From Gammaproteobacteria bacterium (GTDB lineage: Bacteria; Pseudomonadota; Gammaproteobacteria; Burkholderiales; Rhodocyclaceae), in NCBI GenBank assembly GCA_029289265.1, contig JARFTX010000001.1, forward strand, positions 85,849-149,848: DNA of 64,000 nt, read 5' to 3'. The notes beneath the pieces are model-generated. The model had not been told where the DNA came from and did not search any database. It worked only from the letters and a program-made list of their open reading frames with translations. Made by a program: the position numbers and the translations under genes. The stretch's first letter is position 1; each line of letters starts with the position of its first letter. Shown one piece after another: positions 1 to 7,368 of the stretch.

Positions 1-48
1 CCGTCCCCGGTTTTCGCCCGCCGACGTGGCGGCCGGGGATGTCCCCGT

Positions 49-120
49 AGGGGCGACCCTTGTGGTCGCCCTTGCCTTGGTCGGGGCGGCCGATGCGGGC
101 AGGCACAAGGCCTGCCCCTA
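49..120. repeat. Intergenic palindromic repeats
   Basis: Two short perfect palindromes lie side by side. The arms GGGCGACC (51-58) and GGTCGCCC (64-71) enclose CTTGT. The arms GGGCAGGC (97-104) and GCCTGCCC (110-117) enclose ACAAG. This wording is typical of dispersed non-coding palindromes in GC-rich bacterial genomes. I see no gene in bases 1-164, and the short reading frames across it look like chance frames. Confidence 0.55.
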
Positions 121-164
121 CGACGCGGTTCGGGTAGTGGTGTGGTCCATGTCGACGTCGGGCT

Positions 165-1289
165 TCAGCGCGAGCGAACGCCGCCCGCCGCCAGCGCGGC
201 CTGTTCCGCTGCCGGAAAGAGATGCACCACCGAGCGGCGAAACTCGCTCTCCGCCAGCTCAAGCTCAAAGAAGCGCTCGGGGATCGGCGTCGCGAGCAGT
301 TCGGGCATGTCGAGGCCAGCCTCGGCGCCGTCGCGGATCGTCGCGGTTAGCCACTCGAGCCAGGCCCGGGTTTGGGCGATCGGCGCCGTGTCTTCGGTAA
401 GCTCGCCGTGGCCCGGCACCCAGCGCTGAACGTTCTTCAGCGATTCGAGCCGGTCGAGCGAGTCGAGCCAGCGCGGGATGTCGGCGTGCGGCGTGGTCGG
501 GGCGCGGCCGTGAAAGAGCAGGTCGGAGGCGAACACGGTGCCGGTGGCGTGGTCGATGACGACGAGATCGGCGTCGGTGTGGCCGCCCAGCGCGAGCAGC
601 TCGATGTCGCGGCCGGCGATCGTGCGCCGGCCCGGTTCGACGCGCTGGCGCGGCACGAAGACCTCGGTGCCGCGCATCCAGTCCCCGTTCAGGCGGTACA
701 TGTTGGCGCTGAAGGCCTCGCCCTCGGTCTCGATGCCGCGGATGGTGCCGGGCAGGGCGGCGAGCGTTTCCGGCGGGAAGGCCTGGTTGCCAAGGAAGTG
801 GTCCGGGTGGTGGTGGGTGTTGAGGGTCAGCACGACCGGCTGCTCGGTGACCCGCGCGATCGCCGCCAGCATCTGCTCGCCGTAGCGGCGCGACGGACCG
901 GTGTCGATGACGATCACACCGGTTGCGCCGACGATGAATCCGGTATTGACGATGTCGCCTCCATTGGCGAACGAGAAGTCCTCGGTCGCGCCGATCAGGA
1001 CGTAGACGCCCTCGGCGATGCGCCGCGGCTCGAGGCCATAGTCGAACTGGGACGCGTGCACCGGGCGGCCCAGAAGGGTGCAGGCGACGATGAGTACGGC
1101 GAGCAGCAGCGCCGCCGCGTGCCGGTGCGGCGATGGCCGCGGGAGGCGGCGAAACCCGGAAAGGTGTCCGTTCGTCCCTGCGTGGGTGGCGCGCCCTGGA
1201 GTCGATCGGCGCCACACATTGGCCCGTCCGTTCGTTCCCGCGTGGGTGGCGCCCTGTGCCTCGTCACAGGTGGGAGCGCGGCAAATCAT
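165..1289 (-). CDS. Quinoprotein-associated MBL-fold zinc hydrolase
   Basis: This is a metallo-beta-lactamase-fold protein of 374 codons. The zinc signature HHHPDH is at about residues 159-164, with later metal-ligand candidates in GGHTDAD and PGHGE. A hydrophobic stretch at about residues 57-72 ending in VHA looks like a signal peptide, so the mature protein is probably periplasmic. MBL proteins of this kind commonly accompany PQQ-dependent alcohol dehydrogenases (the 'quinoprotein relay' type); their exact reaction is unknown. The start at 1289 has a good ribosome site (GGAGG) and overlaps the previous gene's stop as ATGA, but it gives an unusually long N-terminus. That extension contains the motif ATHAGTNG twice (residues 14-21 and 34-41), encoded by a repeated DNA element. 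Translation may really begin downstream of it. The family call is secure; the start is less so. Confidence 0.85.
   Translation of the reverse strand: MICRAPTCDEAQGATHAGTNGRANVWRRSTPGRATHAGTNGHLSGFRRLPRPSPHRHAAALLLAVLIVACTLLGRPVHASQFDYGLEPRRIAEGVYVLIGATEDFSFANGGDIVNTGFIVGATGVIVIDTGPSRRYGEQMLAAIARVTEQPVVLTLNTHHHPDHFLGNQAFPPETLAALPGTIRGIETEGEAFSANMYRLNGDWMRGTEVFVPRQRVEPGRRTIAGRDIELLALGGHTDADLVVIDHATGTVFASDLLFHGRAPTTPHADIPRWLDSLDRLESLKNVQRWVPGHGELTEDTAPIAQTRAWLEWLTATIRDGAEAGLDMPELLATPIPERFFELELAESEFRRSVVHLFPAAEQAALAAGGVRSR
1166..1252. repeat. 27-bp direct repeat pair inside a 5' coding end
   Basis: Two copies of a 27-base unit (1166-1192 and 1226-1252) are spaced exactly 60 bases apart and differ at two positions. 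The shared core is GCGTGGGTGGCGC. In the minus-strand hydrolase frame each copy encodes ATHAGTNG ahead of the signal peptide. Confidence 0.8.
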
Positions 1290-2083
1290 CGTGTCACCCT
1301 CCCGTCGATCGGATTGCCGTTGTTGTCGCGCCCGCCCACCCGCAGGGCATCCGCGGAGCCGGCGCCGGGCGGCAGATCGAAGGTGAATACGGGGTTTTCC
1401 GAGACGGGCTCGAAGCTCTCGACGCGGGCCAGCTCGTTACCCGCGCCATCGGCGAGGACCAGATCCTCGATGTAGAAGGCCGGAATGCCGGGCGCAAGAC
1501 CCGTGTCCATCGGGTGAATGACCATCAGCCGCACCCGCTCGCCGCCGTCGACGCGCGGCCAGATGCGGCCGCTCACCTCGTTGAGCCGCTCCTGCCATTC
1601 GGGCGACCCCGAGCCGGTCGAGGGCAGGGTGCAGCCGCCGCCGGTGGTGTTCACCCAGGTGCCGCCGACCCGCCAGACGCCGTCGCGCGTGCGGGCCGCA
1701 GCGCGTACCGGCGAGGACTGCTGCAGCTTGATGCGAAAGCCCAGGTTCGGCCGTGCCGCGCCGGGGTGGAAGCTCAGCACCTTGAGGATGGGGTTGAAGT
1801 CGGCAAAGACGAGGATCTCCTCGACCTCCGGCAGCGCCGACGCGTCCACCGCCACCGGGACGGCCAGCGGGTCCTCGGCGACGGCTGGTGCGGACACGCG
1901 CACCCGCGGATCGAAGACGACCTGCGCATCGCGGAAGAACTGCCGCTGCATGTCGCGCCAGCGCGAGGATTCGAGCGGGTCGCGCTCGCCAATGCCGATG
2001 AGCGGCTGGGCGTCGACGGCAACGACCGCGAAAGTCGCCGCCAGCACGACCAGACAGCGCAACGAAAAAGATCGAAAACGCAT
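1286..2083 (-). CDS. Quinoprotein dehydrogenase-associated SoxYZ-like carrier
   Basis: The 265-residue protein has an N-terminal signal peptide (MRFRSFS to about VDAQ). The body resembles a fusion of SoxY-like and SoxZ-like carrier domains, of the kind found next to PQQ-alcohol dehydrogenases. The C-terminal half (FRIKLQQ..., VFTFDLPPG...) matches the SoxZ-like sandwich and the middle the SoxY-like part. The single cysteine in GGGCTLPS may be the swinging-arm site, although it is internal rather than at a GGCG tail. I chose the ATG at 2083 because GAGGGAG precedes it and the signal peptide starts there. The open frame extends to 2530 but has no protein-like content upstream. It is the first gene of a two-gene operon, overlapping the zinc hydrolase by ATGA, and has a sigma54 promoter about 60 bases upstream. 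Confidence 0.8.
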   Translation of the reverse strand: MRFRSFSLRCLVVLAATFAVVAVDAQPLIGIGERDPLESSRWRDMQRQFFRDAQVVFDPRVRVSAPAVAEDPLAVPVAVDASALPEVEEILVFADFNPILKVLSFHPGAARPNLGFRIKLQQSSPVRAAARTRDGVWRVGGTWVNTTGGGCTLPSTGSGSPEWQERLNEVSGRIWPRVDGGERVRLMVIHPMDTGLAPGIPAFYIEDLVLADGAGNELARVESFEPVSENPVFTFDLPPGAGSADALRVGGRDNNGNPIDGRVTR

Positions 2084-2141
2084 CGGGTCTCCCTCGCGGC
2101 CGTCCCGGCCGAGTCGTTCGTCGTCAACGGGATAGGAGGAC

Positions 2142-2156
2142 GCAAGGTGCGTGCCA
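2142..2156 (-). promoter_or_regulatory. Sigma54 (-24/-12) promoter for the SoxYZ-like operon
   Basis: On the minus strand the sequence TGGCACGCACCTTGC matches the RpoN consensus TGGCACG-N4-TTGC at every fixed position. It lies 59 bases upstream of the carrier start at 2083, so the leader would be roughly 45 nt. Confidence 0.85.
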
Positions 2157-2284
2157 TTCACTGCGCGGTTGCCTGTCCGGGAAGATGTATCGAACCTGCT
2201 CCGAATTTGAACAGCTGCTGACATATAGCGCACTCGAAGCGCACAAATCCATGTGACGGAAAGGGGCAGTCGTGGTTCTGGCTC

Positions 2285-2301
2285 TTGGCATGGCGCTTGC
2301 A
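2285..2301 (+). promoter_or_regulatory. Sigma54 (-24/-12) promoter for the alcohol dehydrogenase
   Basis: TTGGCATGGCGCTTGCA has the GG and GC elements at correct spacing and one change (C to T) from the RpoN consensus. The predicted transcript start near 2312 gives a leader of about 70 nt to the start codon at 2384. Confidence 0.85.
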
Positions 2302-2383
2302 CCGGGCCTTTCGCCGAACCGGGCTGTGCCTCGGCCCGGCCTGGACACGACAACACACCGCGGATCTCATGGAGGAAACAACA

Positions 2384-4174
2384 ATGGAGCAGTCCCGCAA
2401 AAAACTGCGGCTGTGCGGCGCAGTGACCCTGTCGATGACGCTGGCTGGTTTCGGCAGCGCCCACGCGAAGGAAGTCACCGACGCCGACATCCTCAACGAC
2501 GCGACGATCACCAGTCAGGTCGTCACCCACGGGCTGGGCACGAAGGGCCAGCGCTACAGCCCCCTCAAGCAGATCAACACGGCCACGGTCAAGGACCTGG
2601 TGCCGATCTGGTCATTCTCGTTCGGCGGCGAGAAGCAGCGCGGCCAGCAGTCGCAGCCGCTGATCCACGACGGCAAGATGTTCGTCACCGCTTCCTACAG
2701 CCGCATCTTCGCGCTCGACGCGAAGACCGGCGCGAAACTGTGGAAGTACGAGCACCGCCTGCCCGAAGGCATCATGCCGTGTTGTGACGTCATCAACCGC
2801 GGCGCGGCGATCTACGGCAACTTGGTGATCTTCGGCACGCTCGACGCGCGCCTGGTGGCGCTCGATAAGGACACCGGCAAGGTCGTCTGGCGCGAGACCA
2901 TTGCGGACTACAAGGACGGCTACTCGTTCACCGCCGCGCCGCAGATCGTCAAGGGCATGCTGATCACCGGCAATTCGGGCGGCGAATTCGGTATCGTCGG
3001 CCGCGTCGATGCGCGCGACCCGATGACCGGCAAGCTGATCTGGACCCGCCCCGTGGTCGAGGGCCACATGGGCTACAAGTACGACAAGGACGGCAAGCAA
3101 ATCGAGAACGGCATCAGCGGCACGACCAACGCGTCGTGGCCGGGTGACCTGTGGAAGACCGGCGGCGCTGCACCGTGGCTGTCGGCCTATTACGATCCGG
3201 ACGTGAACCTGATCTTCATCGGCACCGGCAACCCGGCGCCATGGAACAGCTGGCTGCGCCCCGGCGACAACCTCTACTCGGCCGCCACGGTCGCGATCAA
3301 CCCTGACACGGGGCAGATCGTCTGGCATTACCAGAGCACCCCGCACGACGGCTGGGATTACGACGGCGTGAACGAATTCGTGTCGTTCGAGTACAAGGAT
3401 CCCAAGAGCGGTCAGGTGGTCAAGGCCGGCGGCAAGGCCGATCGCAATGGCTTCTTCTTCGTCAATGACCGCAGCAACGGCAAACTCCTCAATGCCTTCC
3501 CGTTCGTGAATCGCATCGACTGGGCCGAGCGCATCGACCTGGCGACTGGCCGTCCGGTGTACAAGGACGAGAACCGTCCCGGCAATCCGTTCGCCGACGG
3601 CGGTGGCGACGGCCAGAAAGGCAGCGTGGTATTCAACGCCCCGTCCTTCCTCGGCGGCAAGAACCAGCAGCCGATGGCCTTCAGCCCGGATACCGGCTAC
3701 TTCTACGTGCCGGCCAACGAGTGGGCGATGGACATCTGGAACGAGCCGGTCTCCTATAAGCGCGGCGCGGCCTACCTCGGCGCGGGCTTCACGATCAAGC
3801 CGCTGCACGACGAGTACATCGGGGCGCTGCGGGCGGTCGATCCGGTCAACGGCAAGATCGTCTGGGAGGTCAAGAACAACGCGCCGCTCTGGGGCGGGGT
3901 GCTCGCGACGGCCGGTGACCTGGTCTTCTACGGCACGCCGGAAGGCTTCCTCAAGGCGATCAACGCCAAGACCGGCGAGGAAGTGTGGCAGTTCCAGACC
4001 GGCTCCGGCGTGATCGCGCCCCCGGTGACCTGGGAAGAGAACGGCGAGCAGTACATCGCCGTGGTGTCCGGCTGGGGTGGCGCCGTGCCGCTGTGGGGCG
4101 GCGACGTCGCCAGCCGTGTGAACTACCTCGAGCAGGGCGGCTCGGTCTGGGTGTTCCGCCTGCACAAGTCCTGA
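2384..4174 (+). CDS. PQQ-dependent alcohol dehydrogenase, lanthanide type
   Basis: A periplasmic quinoprotein (596 residues) of the methanol/ethanol dehydrogenase family. It oxidises alcohols to aldehydes and passes electrons to cytochrome c. The signal peptide ends at SAHA. The vicinal disulphide CC lies in [10 protein letters not shown]. Propeller tryptophan motifs such as [11 protein letters not shown] and [11 protein letters not shown] recur. The catalytic region reads GWDYDGVNE, with Asp325 and Asp327. In this family a second Asp two residues after the catalytic one (DYD) marks lanthanide-dependent enzymes (XoxF, ExaF/PedH), whereas calcium enzymes have Ala or Ser there. I chose the ATG at 2384 because GGAGGAA sits eight bases upstream; an in-frame ATG at 2369 lacks such a site. 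Neighbours are the divergent SoxYZ-like carrier and downstream sensing genes. Metal dependence is inferred from the motif; the substrate is unknown. Confidence 0.93.
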   Translation: MEQSRKKLRLCGAVTLSMTLAGFGSAHAKEVTDADILNDATITSQVVTHGLGTKGQRYSPLKQINTATVKDLVPIWSFSFGGEKQRGQQSQPLIHDGKMFVTASYSRIFALDAKTGAKLWKYEHRLPEGIMPCCDVINRGAAIYGNLVIFGTLDARLVALDKDTGKVVWRETIADYKDGYSFTAAPQIVKGMLITGNSGGEFGIVGRVDARDPMTGKLIWTRPVVEGHMGYKYDKDGKQIENGISGTTNASWPGDLWKTGGAAPWLSAYYDPDVNLIFIGTGNPAPWNSWLRPGDNLYSAATVAINPDTGQIVWHYQSTPHDGWDYDGVNEFVSFEYKDPKSGQVVKAGGKADRNGFFFVNDRSNGKLLNAFPFVNRIDWAERIDLATGRPVYKDENRPGNPFADGGGDGQKGSVVFNAPSFLGGKNQQPMAFSPDTGYFYVPANEWAMDIWNEPVSYKRGAAYLGAGFTIKPLHDEYIGALRAVDPVNGKIVWEVKNNAPLWGGVLATAGDLVFYGTPEGFLKAINAKTGEEVWQFQTGSGVIAPPVTWEENGEQYIAVVSGWGGAVPLWGGDVASRVNYLEQGGSVWVFRLHKS

Positions 4175-4213
4175 GTCTCAATTTCGCGCGGGGGCGCAAG
4201 TCGCCGCGCGGTG

Positions 4214-4229
4214 CCCCGGTTCGCCGGGG
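4214..4229 (+). other. TTCG-loop hairpin after the alcohol dehydrogenase
   Basis: CCCCGG and CCGGGG flank a TTCG tetraloop, a very stable RNA hairpin. No T-run follows, so it may protect or attenuate the transcript into the Cache gene rather than end it. Confidence 0.5.
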
Positions 4230-4307
4230 TGATCCCCCGAGCCTTGTCGCGGCAGCTTTCGGCAGGGCCCCGGGGATCATTTCGATTTTCAACACGAGGA
4301 TGCACCG

Positions 4308-5162
4308 ATGAAAGTCCCCGCGCTCAAGACCCTGGCGACCGCCTTGCTTGCTGCTTCGCTGATGGCCCCCGGCTTCGCGGCCGACCGCTCGACGCCCCGC
4401 GAGGCGCGGGCGATGTTCGAGCGGGCTGTCAAGTACATGGACGACCACGGCCCGGAACGCGCCTTCGCGGCGTTCAACGACCGCAAGGGCGAGTTCGTGA
4501 AGAAGGACTTGTATGTCTTCGTGATCGACGAGAGCGGCGTCTATCACGCAAGCGGGGCCGCCCCCGAGGCGCTGGTCGGATTGACGGTGCTCAACACCAC
4601 CGACGCGGCCGGCAACCCGCTGTTCCGCGAGATGATCGCGACCACGCGCGCCACGCCGGAAGGGACGGTGCGCTACATGTGGCTCAACCGCATGACCAAC
4701 AAGGTCGAGCCCAAGGTGAGCTACGTGCGCAAGATGGGTCCCTACGTCCTCGGCGTCGGCTACTCGGCGCCGCGGGCCACGGCCGACGACGCCAAGGCGA
4801 TGCTCGACCGCGCCGTGGCGCTCGCGCAGGCCGAGGGGGCTGCCAAGGCCGCGGTCGCGTTCAACGACCGGCGCGGCAGCTTCGTCAAGGACGATCTCTA
4901 CGTCTTCATGATCAACATCGACAACGGCCGCTTCGAGGCGATGGGCATGAATCCGGGCCTGTCCGACACCGATGCGCTGGGCCTGCGGGATGCGGCCGGT
5001 CACGCGCTGGTGGCCGAGATGATCGACAAGGTCAAGAGCGCCGAGGAGGCGACGGTCGAATACGTATGGCGCAATCCCGTCACCAATGCGGTGGAGAAGA
5101 AGCGCTCCTACGTGCGCCGCGTCGGCGCCTCGATGATCGGCGTCGGGCATTATCTGGAGTGA
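4308..5162 (+). CDS. Secreted tandem Cache-domain protein
   Basis: A 284-residue exported protein with a signal peptide ending at PGFAA. It carries two similar Cache-type sensor modules, at about residues 30-145 and 160-284. The repeats share FNDRKGEFVKKDLYVFV / FNDRRGSFVKDDLYVFM, then a MWLNRMTNKVE / VWRNPVTNAVE strand and closing SYVRKMGPYVLGVGY / SYVRRVGASMIGVGH. It has no membrane anchor or signalling domain, so it is a free periplasmic ligand binder. It sits between the dehydrogenase and a two-component system and may present a ligand to the kinase; that is inference. The start at 4308 has an ACGAGGA site. Confidence 0.8.
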   Translation: MKVPALKTLATALLAASLMAPGFAADRSTPREARAMFERAVKYMDDHGPERAFAAFNDRKGEFVKKDLYVFVIDESGVYHASGAAPEALVGLTVLNTTDAAGNPLFREMIATTRATPEGTVRYMWLNRMTNKVEPKVSYVRKMGPYVLGVGYSAPRATADDAKAMLDRAVALAQAEGAAKAAVAFNDRRGSFVKDDLYVFMINIDNGRFEAMGMNPGLSDTDALGLRDAAGHALVAEMIDKVKSAEEATVEYVWRNPVTNAVEKKRSYVRRVGASMIGVGHYLE

Positions 5163-5222
5163 GGACGGGGCGGCCGCGTCCTGTGGAACAATAGCCCCAT
5201 CTGCTTGCGAGGGGGATGGGGC

Positions 5223-6551
5223 GTGGACTTGCGGGTTCGATTGCTGGTCTGGCTGTCGGCATTTTCCCTGGCCTTGCTGGCCGTCGCCTGCCTGCTGGTG
5301 GTGTCGAACCTGCTCGAGGACGTCGCCGAGGAGATCGAGGCTTCGTCGCACCTCGCCGACCTCATGCTCGCCGTCGGCACGGCGCAGGCGCAGGGGTACG
5401 AGGGGGTGCGGCGTCTGGTCGAGAGTGGCGGGCTGCGCCACGTCTCCGCATCGCTCCACCGGGCCGACGTCTCGCTGCCCCCGCCTCCCGCGCCCGGTGG
5501 CCTCGCCGGGTGGCTGACGATGCGGCTCTCGCTCGATGCCGGCGACGCGATCGAGGAGCGCCGCATTGCGCTCGGCGACCACGTTCTGGTGATTCGTGCC
5601 GACCCCTTGAGCGAAGTGCATGAAATCCTGCGCGATGCGTCGCGCATGCTGGGCCTCTTCGTGATCTTCTCGGTTGCGACCATCCTCGCCGCCTGGCGAA
5701 CCGCGCATCGCGCGCTGCAGCCGGTGCGCAGGCTCGAGGAGGGGCTGGATAGGCTCGCCCATGGCGAGACGCGGGCGGCGATGCCGAGCTTCGAGCTGCA
5801 GGAGTTTCGCCGCATCGCTTCGGCAATCGACCGCCTCGCGGAGAGTCTTGCCCAGGCGCAAGCCTCGGAAAAGCGTCTGGGGCGCCGCCTCATGGCCCTG
5901 CAGGAGTTCGAGCGGCGCGAGCTGGCGCGCGAATTGCATGACGAGTTCGGCCAGTCGCTGACGGCGATCAGCGTCTCGGCCGCGTTCATCGAGCGGCACG
6001 CCGGCGCGGCCGAGCCGCAGGTGCTGGTCGAGTGTTCGGCGGACATCCGCAGCGAATCGGCGAAGATGCTCGAGCATGTGCAAGGCTTGCTCAGCCGCCT
6101 GCGGCCGCACGGCCTCGACGATCTGGGCATGCTCGATGCGCTCGCGGAACTGCTCGACGGGTGGCGCCAGCGGGCAGAGGGAATCACGCTCGAAGCGGCT
6201 TTGCCGGCGCAACTGCCGCCACTCGCGCCGGCCGCCGGGCTTGCGCTGTATCGCACGGTTCAGGAGGCACTCACCAATGTGCTGCGCCACAGTGGCGCAA
6301 CGCGCGTGCAAGTGAGTGTTGCACTGAGTGACGCCTGTGTCGTTCTGAGGGTCCGGGACGACGGCCGGGGCTGCGACCCGGCGACGTTCGCGCGCGGGGG
6401 CGGCGGGCTGCTCGGCATGCGCGAGCGCGCCGCGATGGCCGGTGGGCGGCTCGCCATCGAAGCCGCGGCGGGCCGCGGTGTCAGAATCGAGCTCCGCTTG
6501 CCGATCGGGAATGGAGGCGTTGCAGATGATCAGAATCCTGTTGCTCGATGA
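5223..6551 (+). CDS. NarX/UhpB-type sensor histidine kinase
   Basis: A membrane sensor kinase with a first transmembrane helix at about residues 5-28, a short periplasmic segment, a second helix at about residues 140-160 and a HAMP-like region. The HisKA_3 H-box reads LARELHDEFGQ (phosphoacceptor His) and the HATPase domain has a DDGRGCDP nucleotide-binding loop. I prefer the GTG at 5223, which has GAGGGGG upstream, over the TTG at 5205. The gene overlaps the response regulator by 26 bases, so the two form a pair. The location next to the dehydrogenase suggests sensing of alcohol, redox state or metal. The signal itself is not visible. Confidence 0.88.
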   Translation: MDLRVRLLVWLSAFSLALLAVACLLVVSNLLEDVAEEIEASSHLADLMLAVGTAQAQGYEGVRRLVESGGLRHVSASLHRADVSLPPPPAPGGLAGWLTMRLSLDAGDAIEERRIALGDHVLVIRADPLSEVHEILRDASRMLGLFVIFSVATILAAWRTAHRALQPVRRLEEGLDRLAHGETRAAMPSFELQEFRRIASAIDRLAESLAQAQASEKRLGRRLMALQEFERRELARELHDEFGQSLTAISVSAAFIERHAGAAEPQVLVECSADIRSESAKMLEHVQGLLSRLRPHGLDDLGMLDALAELLDGWRQRAEGITLEAALPAQLPPLAPAAGLALYRTVQEALTNVLRHSGATRVQVSVALSDACVVLRVRDDGRGCDPATFARGGGGLLGMRERAAMAGGRLAIEAAAGRGVRIELRLPIGNGGVADDQNPVAR

Positions 6552-7173
6552 CCATGCGATGGTACGCACCGGGTACCGGCGTCTGCTCGATGCCGAGCCG
6601 GGTTTTCGGGTGGTCGGGGAGGCGGGGTGCGCCGACGAGGCCTATGCCCGGTTGCAGCAGGGCGACGTGGACGTGGCGCTGGTCGACATCAGCCTGCGCG
6701 GCGCGAGCGGCATCGAGGCGACTCGCCGGATGCTGGCCCGCGAGCCGCAGCTGAAGGTGCTGGTGCTGTCGATGCACGACAATCCCGGCTACGTGTCGCA
6801 GGCGATGCGTGCCGGCGCGCTCGGCTATCTCACCAAGGAGAGCGAGCCGGCGCAGGTTTTCGATGCGATCCGCCAGGTCGCCGCCGGGCGCCGCGTGCTC
6901 TCGGCGGAGGTCGCGCAGGCGCTCGCGCGGGCGACGCTCGACGGCGAGCAATTGATGGGCCGGCTGACCCCGCGCGAGTTCGAGGTCTTGCGCATGGCCG
7001 CCGCCGGCGATTCGCCGCCGTGCATTGCCGAGCGCATGCACCTCAGCCCGAAGACGGTGCTCAACCACATGACCACGATCCGCAGAAAGCTCGACGCGGA
7101 CAACGACTTCCAGCTGCTTCGGCTCGCCGTCCGGCACGGTCTGGTCGAGTTCCCGGTGGTCGAGGCGGGCTGA
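6526..7173 (+). CDS. NarL/LuxR-family response regulator
   Basis: A 215-residue DNA-binding regulator. The receiver domain has the acidic pair LLLDDH, the phosphorylated Asp in VALVDISL and the Lys in YLTKES. A LuxR-type helix-turn-helix lies in the C-terminal 60 residues (LTPREFEVLRMAAAG to LSPKTVLNHM). The ATG at 6526 has GGAGGCG seven bases upstream inside the kinase gene; an upstream ATG at 6511 would add only MEALQ. Targets are unknown, but related pairs control quinoprotein alcohol dehydrogenase genes in pseudomonads. Confidence 0.9.
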   Translation: MIRILLLDDHAMVRTGYRRLLDAEPGFRVVGEAGCADEAYARLQQGDVDVALVDISLRGASGIEATRRMLAREPQLKVLVLSMHDNPGYVSQAMRAGALGYLTKESEPAQVFDAIRQVAAGRRVLSAEVAQALARATLDGEQLMGRLTPREFEVLRMAAAGDSPPCIAERMHLSPKTVLNHMTTIRRKLDADNDFQLLRLAVRHGLVEFPVVEAG

Positions 7174-7269
7174 ATCGCCGGGCCCGCAACGGCAGCCCTG
7201 AGGCCCGGCCGACAGGGCACATCGCGCCGGCGGATGCCCGCTTCGCCTCGCCGCACGCGTGTGAGGCAC

Positions 7270-7295
7270 AACTCCCGGGCAGGCCGGGAGTTTTT
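7270..7295 (+). terminator. Rho-independent terminator after the two-component pair
   Basis: The inverted arms ACTCCCGG and CCGGGAGT enclose a short GC-rich loop and run straight into TTTTT. Confidence 0.85.
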
Positions 7296-7368
7296 CCCTG
7301 TCGGCGACCCTGCCGGCTCCCTACATTGTTCTCTTCAGTCCGCATGACGTTGCTACTGGGGAGAACGA

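Noticed and set aside
3960-6569. A 869-codon minus-strand open frame
   Set aside because: It lies opposite the Cache, kinase and dehydrogenase genes, is Arg-, His- and Gln-rich, and shows no domain. It is a shadow of GC-rich codon use.
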